Below are positions 10,601 to 17,298 of a stretch of 64,000 nucleotides of DNA, piece by piece; within the stretch, counting starts at the first letter, position 1, and every line of letters starts with the position of its first letter. The notes under the pieces were generated by a model that saw nothing but the letters and a program-made list of their open reading frames with translations, did no database searches and was not told the DNA's origin. A program made the position numbers and the translations under genes. The stretch is from positions 72,001 to 136,000 of the forward strand of contig CALSME010000001.1 of assembly GCA_943787375.1 (NCBI GenBank), given 5' to 3'. The DNA is from an uncultured Polaribacter sp. (GTDB lineage Bacteria > Bacteroidota > Bacteroidia > Flavobacteriales > Flavobacteriaceae).

Positions 10601-10746
10601 ACAATGTCTTAGGAAAAAGAGTCGTGAATGCAACCATCAATAAAAAAGAAGATGTACTTGATGTATCTTCATTGAAAACAGGTGTTTACATTTTAAAATA
10701 CACGATAAACAATGCAGTAGGAACGATGAAGTTTATTAAAGAATAA
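7654..10746 (+). CDS. Large secreted T9SS protein with five repeated beta-sandwich modules
   Basis: The 1,030-residue protein has a signal peptide (1-19, ending MYAQ). Its modules are: sandwich D1 (20-184), a cadherin-like domain (187-273), sandwich D2 (279-447), D3 (455-613), D4 (615-761) and D5 (779-946), then a T9SS sorting tail (950-1030). D1, D2, D3 and D5 open with a shared ARDA/ARNA..VISLFS-type block and end with IYIDNIYFY-like strands. D2 and D5 are strikingly alike, pointing to internal duplication. The tail is nearly identical to that of the protein at 5658. No catalytic residues are visible, so a multivalent glycan-binding or adhesive surface role is likely. Link to laminarin is by neighbourhood only. 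Confidence 0.78.
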   Translation: MKKITLYFAMILSSLMYAQAPGSAAAEPTARDAENVISLFTQTTDATTTVYDDIAVSDFNPNWGSTSGNVTTETLNSDNVLKYPAFNYQGIVIGSEINISGMTTMHVDIWTNGLSPNVFLISATTGEKSVNVPANAGSWSSVEIPLSDFTDQGMSIADIKELKFDGGDSTTDIYIDNIYFWKEPVAEGTDASLTNLNVNGAIVSGFSPTTFAYTVGVAVGGAVPEVTATATDANVTSITITQATSVPGEASVVVLSQDESATNEYTISFVVEGPSEAAPTPPARNAEDVVSLFSNAYTDMPIDTWSATWDDSSIEDIQIQGNDTKKINFVNFIGVEFQDAGRVDATEFTHFHIDIYTETETLDKSFNLKFSNWAGGTAEANAIEFSTTNGSSPALPNPNPGTWISLDIPFSSWGGVNGISRSDLAQFIITSNLGQVFVDNIYMYKIPTATAPTTDAPTPPERDASDVISIYSDAYTNINVTNFNPGWGQSGAVDAAYDPTGNGVNTVLEYSNFNYQGTEFDATDASEMEFVHIDIWTADATNVQFSPINNGTGTGEFLVDVPVVTGGWSSVDIAIADFTGMTWDSLIQMKFDGQGGSNPSTIYIDNVYFYKAPAFNGIALPFDFEDGENPFTANPNVGSVIEDPTNASNKVLEIVGSAGDWDNVISSLDLNVNLSDDDNNTITFRIKPMNGTGSGNHLLKFEGEANAGPNTELAFNTTGTDWETISLNFPAGLGSYSKLVLFTDAGSGATDTYLVDDIEGGTNVAPPTDPEAPTVAAPTPPARNAWDVVSLFSNAYDNITIDAWSASWDTAAIEDLQIVGNDTKKITFENFLGVEFQNSNRIDATPFTHFHLDVFVTEATLDRSFNLKFSNWDGGTAEANAIEFSVTNASNPAIPNPNPGTWISLDIPFSDWTGIGNDSRNDLAQFLITSDLNVVYVDNIYIYRAATASVDTDNLLNVSLSPVPAKNELRISAQDLIENVTIYNVLGKRVVNATINKKEDVLDVSSLKTGVYILKYTINNAVGTMKFIKE

Positions 10747-10770
10747 ACAAACATTCCTTTCATAAAAGAT

Positions 10771-10803
10771 AAAATCGCCTACAGCAATGTAGGCGATTTT
10801 TTT
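10771..10803. terminator. Terminator between convergent genes
   Basis: A 13-bp perfect stem (10771-10783 with 10788-10800) with loop GCAA is followed by T on the plus strand and preceded by A residues. It can therefore serve both the T9SS gene and, less clearly, meaB from the other side. Confidence 0.82.
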
Positions 10804-10823
10804 ATGAAGAAAAAAATAATAAT

Positions 10824-11891
10824 TTAAAGATTCAGAAGTCTTTTAGCAGCATTAAAAGGTGTTGTTTTTCCATTTTCTAAAGCAAGAATTTCTTCAGATA
10901 ATGCCGCTTTGATCAGTGGGTTTTGGTAAAAACTCGCTTTTAATTGCTGTTCAATTGTAGACAAAAGCCAAAATTTATTCTGTTCATTTCTTTTGTTTTC
11001 AAAGGAAGCATTCTGTTTTGTTAATTGGATGTACTCAGAAATTAAAAGTTCTATTTCAGCAATTCCATGATTTTCCAAAGCACTTGCTGTGACCACCTTT
11101 GGTTGCCACTTGCTTTCCTTTAAAGGATATAAATGCAAAGCGTTTGTAAATGCTACTTTTGCCATCTTCGCTCGCTGAACATTATCACCATCCGCTTTGT
11201 GAATCACAATCGCATCCGCCATTTCAATAATGCCTCGTTTCATTCCCTGCAATTCATCACCAGCTCCCGATAGTTTCAATAATAAAAAGAAATCGACCAT
11301 CGAGTGCACTACCGTTTCAGACTGTCCAACACCCACTGTTTCAATAATAATCGTATCAAAACCAGCAGCCTCGCAAAGAATGATACTTTCCCGTGTTTTT
11401 TGAGCAACCCCTCCCAAAGAAGTCCCAGAAGGAGAGGGCCTGATAAATGCATTTTTATCAGCAACCAATTCTTCCATGCGAGTTTTGTCGCCTAAAATGC
11501 TTCCTTTGTTTAGTGAACTACTTGGGTCTATTGCCAACACCGCAACTTTTCTCCCCTGTGAAGTTAAATGTTTGCCAAAAGCTTCAATGAATGTACTTTT
11601 TCCAACTCCAGGAACTCCTGTAATTCCAATTCTTACGGAATTGTTCGCAAAGGGCAAACAATGCTCCAAAATAGCATTCGCTTTCTGTTGATGTTTTACT
11701 GTTGTGCTTTCTACCAATGTAATGGCACGACTTAAAAAAGGAATGTCTCCTGCCAAAATATTCTTTACAAACAGCTCCACAGAATACAGTTTTGCTCTGC
11801 TTAATTTTATTTTTTGAGCAGCGCTATCGTTGGTGGTTTCCGGTAGAGAAACCCCTTCATTTTCAGTCAATGCAGATACTCTTTTATCCAT
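10824..11891 (-). CDS. meaB: MeaB/ArgK-type GTPase, chaperone of methylmalonyl-CoA mutase
   Basis: The 355-residue G3E-class GTPase shows the Walker A loop GVPGVGKST (92-100), the AIDPSS block, a GTSLGGVA segment typical of MeaB, the ETVGVGQSE switch region and the base-recognition HKADGD. MeaB guards adenosylcobalamin-dependent methylmalonyl-CoA mutase by gating cofactor loading. The mutase genes are not in this window. The first ~40 residues are variable and precede the family core. The gene is single, convergent with the T9SS gene and divergent from the sigma operon. The family is well known and the call is confident. Confidence 0.92.
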   Translation of the reverse strand: MDKRVSALTENEGVSLPETTNDSAAQKIKLSRAKLYSVELFVKNILAGDIPFLSRAITLVESTTVKHQQKANAILEHCLPFANNSVRIGITGVPGVGKSTFIEAFGKHLTSQGRKVAVLAIDPSSSLNKGSILGDKTRMEELVADKNAFIRPSPSGTSLGGVAQKTRESIILCEAAGFDTIIIETVGVGQSETVVHSMVDFFLLLKLSGAGDELQGMKRGIIEMADAIVIHKADGDNVQRAKMAKVAFTNALHLYPLKESKWQPKVVTASALENHGIAEIELLISEYIQLTKQNASFENKRNEQNKFWLLSTIEQQLKASFYQNPLIKAALSEEILALENGKTTPFNAAKRLLNL

Positions 11892-11937
11892 GGCAACAGC
11901 TAATATGTAAATTTAAGTATATTTTTTGCAACATCCT

Positions 11938-11945
11938 CAAAAATA
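11938..11945 (-). promoter_or_regulatory. Candidate -7 element (TATTTTTG) for meaB
   Basis: Read on the minus strand, this matches the Bacteroidota TAnnTTTG element about 47 bases upstream of the meaB start. No convincing -33 TTTG was found. Confidence 0.4.
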
Positions 11946-11972
11946 GATCGTCTATAGTATAAGAAAGTAGCC

Positions 11973-12530
11973 ATGAGTTCAGCGAAACAACTTCATCAAC
12001 CGATCATTGATCTTTGTAAAGAGAACAATAAAAAAGCACAAATGCAATTGTATAACTTGTATTGCAAGGCAATGTTTTTAGTATCGCTTCGGTATGTAAA
12101 AGATCGCTTTATTGCAGAAGATGTCATGCAAGACGCATTTATAAAAGCGTTTAAAAATATTAAAAAGTATAAAAATGAAGTTCCTTTTGGTGGCTGGCTA
12201 AAGAGAATTGTAATCAATCAAAGTATTGATCATTTAAAGAAAAATAGGTTAGAATTCGTTACAATAAATGAGGATGTGCTTTCCATTGAAGAGGATGCAG
12301 ATTGGAAAGTAGAAAGTACAATTTCTGTTAATGACATTCTAGCGAAATTGGAGCAATTAAAAGAAAAATATAGATTGGTCGTCTCTCTGTATTTAATAGA
12401 AGGACATGATCATCAGGAAATTGCCACCATTTTAAATATTTCAGAAAACACTTCAAGAACTCATTTATTAAGAGGAAGAAAATTATTAAAAAAAGCCCTA
12501 AAAAACACCAGTTATGCTACAAGATATTAG
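11973..12530 (+). CDS. ECF-type RNA polymerase sigma-70 factor
   Basis: This 185-residue protein has region 2 (about 25-95, with RYVKDRFIAEDVMQDAFIKA) and region 4 (about 125-180, with the SLYLIEGHDHQEIATILNI helix-turn-helix). The order and length fit ECF sigma factors. The ATG at 11973 gives a normal N-terminus. It overlaps the next gene by 17 bases. That gene encodes a one-helix membrane protein, so the pair probably forms a sigma/anti-sigma-like switch, with the third gene as a likely target or partner. Confidence 0.9.
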   Translation: MSSAKQLHQPIIDLCKENNKKAQMQLYNLYCKAMFLVSLRYVKDRFIAEDVMQDAFIKAFKNIKKYKNEVPFGGWLKRIVINQSIDHLKKNRLEFVTINEDVLSIEEDADWKVESTISVNDILAKLEQLKEKYRLVVSLYLIEGHDHQEIATILNISENTSRTHLLRGRKLLKKALKNTSYATRY

Positions 12531-13077
12531 AGATACCTTAAAAGATTTTAAAGTAGAAAAGGGAACGCTAACAAATAATCACTCTAAAAAGTTTGAAGCG
12601 TTATTAATGCAAAAACTGCACACGAAACAATCCAAAACAACTCAATACAAAAAGCTCTCTATTGCAGCCGCTATCCTCTTATTAATAACAGTTGCAATTC
12701 AAAATCCCTTAGAAAAAAAGATTGAGAATCTAAATGATACTAAAACAAGTTTAGTAACCGAAGAAATAAGTTTAGGGAGTATTTCTCCAGAATTCAATAC
12801 CATAGAAATTTACTACACAAATAGTATAAATTTAGTAATGAGTGATTTAAGAGTTACTGATGCAAATGAAGAAATTTTAGCAGGTTATTTATCAAAAATT
12901 AAAGAATTAGCACAGGAGTACAAAGCATTAACCAAAGAACTCAATACAAAAGGAATTAATGATAATACCATAGATGCATTAATACAGAACTTACAATTAC
13001 GCTTACAACTTTTGCAGCGGTTAAAAAAACAACTTAAAAATTTAAATACACATTCAAATGAAAACACAATTATATAA
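12514..13077 (+). CDS. Single-pass membrane protein, possible anti-sigma factor
   Basis: The 187-residue protein has a charged N-terminal ~45 residues, one membrane segment (about 48-63, LSIAAAILLLITVAI) and a C-terminal part rich in Leu, Lys and Gln. That part looks helical and coiled-coil-like (140-180). The layout, a cytoplasmic head and one helix directly after an ECF sigma gene with a 17-base overlap, fits an anti-sigma role. I see no recognised ZAS-type zinc motif. The function is inferred from position only. Confidence 0.6.
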   Translation: MLQDIRDTLKDFKVEKGTLTNNHSKKFEALLMQKLHTKQSKTTQYKKLSIAAAILLLITVAIQNPLEKKIENLNDTKTSLVTEEISLGSISPEFNTIEIYYTNSINLVMSDLRVTDANEEILAGYLSKIKELAQEYKALTKELNTKGINDNTIDALIQNLQLRLQLLQRLKKQLKNLNTHSNENTII

Positions 13078-14512
13078 ATTTATTATTAGTCATATCGCGA
13101 TTTGTTTCCTAGGAACAGCATTTGCACAAAAAGTAGAAAAAAAATTTACAGAGAATTTTAATGTAAATAAAAATGTAGTAATAACGATAGATGCTACTAA
13201 TACAGCAATTGATGTAACTACATGGAACGAAAATAAAGTACAAGTAAATGCTTTTATAGAAATAGATGGCTTGTCTAAAAGCGAAGCTGATGAATATATC
13301 AAAAAATGGAATTTTGAAGCTTTAGGCAACAAAAACAAAGTAAGTATTACCTCTAAAAGTGCTACTAAAAATAACTTTGAAGACAATTTTATTTTCTTTA
13401 ATGAAAATACGTTCAACTTTCCAGTAATTGATATTATTGATTTTGATTCTTTAAGATTTCCAGAAATGAATTTTGATTTTGAAATGCCAGATTTAGATAT
13501 AATTTTACCAGAAATGAATTTTGATTTAGATGAACTAACCGGGAAGGATGATAATTACAATTTAGAATGGAATGATGGTGTAAGAAAAATTATTATTAAA
13601 TCTAAAAAAGAATGGGAAGCTTTTAAGAAAACAAAAGAATACAAAGCGTTAAAAAAAGATTTAAAAGAGAACAAGAAAAAGTTTAAAAAAGATTGGATGA
13701 AATCTAAAAAACAGCTTCAAAAAATCAATAAAAAAGAGATAAAAGAACAGTTAGAAAAAGTCAAAATTGAATTCCAAAAAGTAGATAAGGAAAAAATTAA
13801 AAAACAGTTAGCAAAAGCAACAGAAGAGCTAAAAAAAATGAAGCTCAATTTCTCTTCGGAACGTAAAAATAGAGACCTAATTATAAATGGTAAAAAAGTA
13901 AAAATTAAAAAAAGATTAGAAATTAAAGTGCCGGCAGGAGCAATGTTTGATCTTAATACTCGCCATTGTAAAGTAAAGATGCAAAATACAACTGTCTCAG
14001 GAAAAGTTAATTATGGTTCTTTTGATGCTCGTAGCTTGTATGGTGGAAATCTGAAAATCAATTATTCGTTAGTAACCATTAATGAGTTGAGCGATTTTAA
14101 TTTACGTCTAAACAATGTAACGAATGCGACAATATCTTCCGTTGAAAATTCGATTATAAAATCAAATTCTGGAAGTTTATTTATAGATCAAGTGAAAAAA
14201 AATAATGAGTTATTTCATAATTACGGAGAATTAACCATCAAGTTGATCAGCCCTGAATTTGAAAAATTGAAAGTGCATTTAAACTATTCAGAAGTAACTT
14301 TACCGCTAGAAAGTTTACCAGCAAATATTGAACTAGATACAAAAAGAACAAAATTTTTATACCCTTCAAAAAAAGAGCATCTTTTTTCAAAAATGGTTGA
14401 TAAAATAATCAAAAAAGAAGACTTAATTATAAATGAAAAAATAACTTTCGGCAAAAAGACAAATAATTTAGTGAAGTTAAGCGCAAATTATAGTGCTGTA
14501 AATGTCGAATAA
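13058..14512 (+). CDS. Exported protein with a lysine-rich helical middle and a DUF4097-like beta domain
   Basis: The 484-residue protein has a signal peptide (1-23, ending AFAQ). An adhesin-like beta region follows (about 25-110, with TNTAIDVTTWNENKVQVNA), then an acidic stretch with repeated EMNFDFEMP/EMNFDLDE motifs (about 137-163). From about 170 to 270 it is a very Lys/Glu-rich helix, and from 280 to the end it has beta-helix-like repeats as in DUF4097 proteins. It overlaps the anti-sigma-like gene by 20 bases, so it belongs to the ECF operon. A cell-envelope stress role is possible. The long charged helix is unusual for the family. Confidence 0.6.
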   Translation: MKTQLYKFIISHIAICFLGTAFAQKVEKKFTENFNVNKNVVITIDATNTAIDVTTWNENKVQVNAFIEIDGLSKSEADEYIKKWNFEALGNKNKVSITSKSATKNNFEDNFIFFNENTFNFPVIDIIDFDSLRFPEMNFDFEMPDLDIILPEMNFDLDELTGKDDNYNLEWNDGVRKIIIKSKKEWEAFKKTKEYKALKKDLKENKKKFKKDWMKSKKQLQKINKKEIKEQLEKVKIEFQKVDKEKIKKQLAKATEELKKMKLNFSSERKNRDLIINGKKVKIKKRLEIKVPAGAMFDLNTRHCKVKMQNTTVSGKVNYGSFDARSLYGGNLKINYSLVTINELSDFNLRLNNVTNATISSVENSIIKSNSGSLFIDQVKKNNELFHNYGELTIKLISPEFEKLKVHLNYSEVTLPLESLPANIELDTKRTKFLYPSKKEHLFSKMVDKIIKKEDLIINEKITFGKKTNNLVKLSANYSAVNVE

Positions 14513-14614
14513 GCTAAAATCTACTCTTTTAAAAGGTCAAACTTCACTCAAATTCTATTTCGCTGTTCTTTATAAAGTTCCTATATTTATCAACTGTAAA
14601 CAGGCACTTTTTTA

Positions 14615-16093
14615 ATGGAACGTTACAAAGAAAATCAATTGAAAGTATACAATTCGCTTTCTAAAAAGAAAGAGGATTTTAGAACCATAACAGACGGATA
14701 TGTAGGTATGTACGTTTGTGGACCCACCGTATATAGCAATGCCCATTTGGGCAATGTAAGAACCTTTATGTTCTTTGATGTGGTGTACCGTTACCTATTG
14801 CATTTGGGCTATAAAGTACGTTATGTGCGTAATATAACCGATGCTGGACATTTAGAAAATGACGCAGATGAAGGCGAAGATCGCATTTCTAAAAAAGCTC
14901 GGTTAGAAAAAATAGAGCCGATGGAAGTGGTTCAGAAGTACACCGTAGACTTTCACGATGTTTTAAAAAATTACAACTTTTTACCACCAAGCATAGAACC
15001 TACAGCAACAGGACACATTGTAGAGCAAATAGAAATGATTAAAGAAATCATTGAAAAAGGTTTTGCATACGAAGTAAATGGATCCGTTTATTTTGATGTT
15101 TTGGCCTACAATGAAGACAGTCATTACGGAATTTTATCTGGTAGGAAAGTAGAAGATTTAATCCATAACACCAGAACGTTAGACGGACAATCAGACAAGA
15201 AAAATCCACAAGACTTTGCCCTTTGGAAAAAAGCAGATCAAAGACATATTATGCGTTGGCCTTCTCCTTGGTCAGACGGATTTCCAGGTTGGCACTTAGA
15301 ATGTTCGGTAATGAGTACAAAATATTTAGGAGAACAATTTGACATCCACGGTGGTGGAATGGATTTGAAATTTCCGCATCACGAATGTGAAATTGCACAA
15401 TCTCAAACCTGTAGCGGTGTAAAACCCGTAAACTACTGGATGCACACCAACATGTTGCTGTTAAACAGCCAGAAAATGGCAAAATCTACCGGGAACTTTA
15501 TTTTACCCAATGAGATTTTATCAGGAGAAAATGACATTTTACCAAAACCATTTTCGGCAAGTGTAGTGCGTTTCTTTAATTTACAAGCCAATTATAGAAG
15601 TATTTTAGACTTTTCTGGAGAAGCCTTAGAGGCCTCAGAAAAAGGACATGCTAAGTTGATGGATGCCGTTCGTTTTGTAGACAATGTTGCAGCAGCAAAA
15701 ACCTCTACTTTTGATGTTCAGAAATGGGAAAAGGATTGTTATGCTGCCATGAATGATGACTTTAATACGCCAGTTTTAATTGCTCATTTGTTTGAAGCCG
15801 TAAAAGCAATCAACCAAATAAAAGAACAAAACGCAACACTTACTGCCGCTGATTTAGCAATTCTTAAAACCACCTTAAACGCATTTGTTTTTGATGTTTT
15901 AGGATTGATGAATGAAGCCAATCAAGACAATTCAGAAAAAATAAACGGAGTGGTAGCGCTGTTGATTAAATTGCGAAAAGAAGCAAGAGAAAATAAAGAT
16001 TGGGCATTATCAGATCAAATTAGAGATGAACTGATTGCCTTGGGCATTCAGTTAAAAGATGGGAGAGAAGGAACCACATTTTCAATGCAATAA
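14615..16093 (+). CDS. cysS: Cysteinyl-tRNA synthetase
   Basis: This 492-residue class I synthetase joins cysteine to tRNA-Cys. The zinc/cysteine-site residue Cys35 in VCGPTVY, the HIGH-like HLGN (44-47), further zinc ligands in GWHLECS and HHECE, and the KMSKS-like KMAKS (287-291) are all visible. Length is normal. The KMSKS loop has Ala in place of the first Ser, which is a tolerated change. Downstream, yidD and lgt follow closely, so these may be co-transcribed. Confidence 0.96.
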   Translation: MERYKENQLKVYNSLSKKKEDFRTITDGYVGMYVCGPTVYSNAHLGNVRTFMFFDVVYRYLLHLGYKVRYVRNITDAGHLENDADEGEDRISKKARLEKIEPMEVVQKYTVDFHDVLKNYNFLPPSIEPTATGHIVEQIEMIKEIIEKGFAYEVNGSVYFDVLAYNEDSHYGILSGRKVEDLIHNTRTLDGQSDKKNPQDFALWKKADQRHIMRWPSPWSDGFPGWHLECSVMSTKYLGEQFDIHGGGMDLKFPHHECEIAQSQTCSGVKPVNYWMHTNMLLLNSQKMAKSTGNFILPNEILSGENDILPKPFSASVVRFFNLQANYRSILDFSGEALEASEKGHAKLMDAVRFVDNVAAAKTSTFDVQKWEKDCYAAMNDDFNTPVLIAHLFEAVKAINQIKEQNATLTAADLAILKTTLNAFVFDVLGLMNEANQDNSEKINGVVALLIKLRKEARENKDWALSDQIRDELIALGIQLKDGREGTTFSMQ

Positions 16094-16094
16094 T

Positions 16095-16346
16095 TTGAAA
16101 AAAAGAATCACATATCCATTTATTTTGTTGGTTCGTTTTTATCAAACAGCCATCTCACCTTTTACGCCATCTACTTGTAGATACAGTCCTACATGTTCTC
16201 ATTATACCATAGAAGCTTTGCAAAAACAAGGATTGTTTGCAGGAGGTTGGTTGGCCTTAAAAAGAATTTTTAGTTGCCATCCTTGGGGTGGAAGTGGCTA
16301 CGATCCAGTGCCAGAAAAAAAGAAGAATACAATCTTAAAAGATTGA
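16095..16346 (+). CDS. yidD: Membrane protein insertion efficiency factor YidD
   Basis: This small protein has the YidD signature: [13 protein letters not shown], then the cysteine-containing [15 protein letters not shown] block, [13 protein letters not shown] and a basic tail. YidD aids YidC-dependent insertion of inner-membrane proteins. The frame is open from an ATG at 16059 inside cysS. A TTG at 16095, one base after the cysS stop codon, gives the usual YidD N-terminus (LKKRITYPF) and an 83-residue protein, so I prefer it. Either start gives a complete core. Confidence 0.85.
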   Translation: MKKRITYPFILLVRFYQTAISPFTPSTCRYSPTCSHYTIEALQKQGLFAGGWLALKRIFSCHPWGGSGYDPVPEKKKNTILKD

Positions 16347-16365
16347 AGTATAAAATAGATAACCT

Positions 16366-17220
16366 ATGAGTTTTTTAGCAATTAATTGGAATTGGAATCC
16401 CGAAATCATAAACATCGGAGGAATTAGCATCCGTTGGTATAGTGTCATGTTTATCACCGCTTTTTTATTGGGCCTTCGGTTGATGAAAAAAATATACATC
16501 CAAGATAAAATTTCATTAGAAAAATTAGACCCATTGTTTATGTACGTCTTCATTTCTATGTTAGTAGGAATGCGTTTGGGAGAAGTCTTCTTTTACAGTT
16601 GGGACAATTACCAAGACAACTTATGGCAAATTATATTGCCTTTTAGAAGGCAAGAAGGCGCTGCCATGATTTTCGGTTTGATTGAGGGCTGGAAGTTTAC
16701 AGGAATTTCAGGATTTGCAAGTCATGGTGCAGCCATAGGAATCCCGATTGCAATGTATTTTTATGCGAAAAAACACTTACAAAAACCTTGGTTGTTTATT
16801 TTAGACAGACTTGGGATTATGGTCGCTTTGGCAGGGTTTTTCATCCGTTTTGGAAATTTTTTCAACTCCGAAATTTACGGAAAAGAAACCGGATCTAGCT
16901 TTGGAGTAATTTTTGAAGTTGCAGGAGAAACACTTCCAAGACATCCAACGCAACTCTATGAAGCCTTTAGTTATTTGGCATTATTCTTTGTAATGTGGCA
17001 CCTATATTGGAAAACCGATAAAAAACAAAAATTAGGCTACTTATTTGGTCTTTTTACCGCTGTTTTATGGTCGCTACGTTTTGTGATTGAGTTTTTAAAA
17101 GAACCGCAAGTACAAAAAAGAGGCGAAGAATGGTTCTTTAGCCCATTAAATACTGGGCAAGTGTTAAGTATTCCTTTGGTCTTATTAGGCCTTTGGTTGA
17201 TGTTTCGGAAGAAGAAGTAA
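16366..17220 (+). CDS. lgt: Prolipoprotein diacylglyceryl transferase
   Basis: The 284-residue inner-membrane protein has about seven hydrophobic segments. It carries the Lgt hallmarks: FASHGAAIGIPIA, the signature RFGNFFNSEIYGK near residue 165 and RHPTQLYEA. It transfers diacylglycerol to the lipobox cysteine of prolipoproteins. Several lipoproteins of that kind are in this window (GH17, GH30, 39876). It starts 19 bases after yidD and ends in a strong terminator. Confidence 0.95.
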   Translation: MSFLAINWNWNPEIINIGGISIRWYSVMFITAFLLGLRLMKKIYIQDKISLEKLDPLFMYVFISMLVGMRLGEVFFYSWDNYQDNLWQIILPFRRQEGAAMIFGLIEGWKFTGISGFASHGAAIGIPIAMYFYAKKHLQKPWLFILDRLGIMVALAGFFIRFGNFFNSEIYGKETGSSFGVIFEVAGETLPRHPTQLYEAFSYLALFFVMWHLYWKTDKKQKLGYLFGLFTAVLWSLRFVIEFLKEPQVQKRGEEWFFSPLNTGQVLSIPLVLLGLWLMFRKKK

Positions 17221-17240
17221 TCACCACCTTACCCTATTAA

Positions 17241-17277
17241 AAAAAACCTCGTTCTATTTTTAGAACGAGGTTTTTTT
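17241..17277. terminator. Terminator between lgt and the TonB-dependent receptor gene
   Basis: A 13-bp perfect stem (17244-17256 with 17261-17273), loop TTTT, is flanked by A and T runs. It can act on both converging transcripts. Confidence 0.85.
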
Positions 17278-17298
17278 AAATTTATGTTTTGAAGTGTA

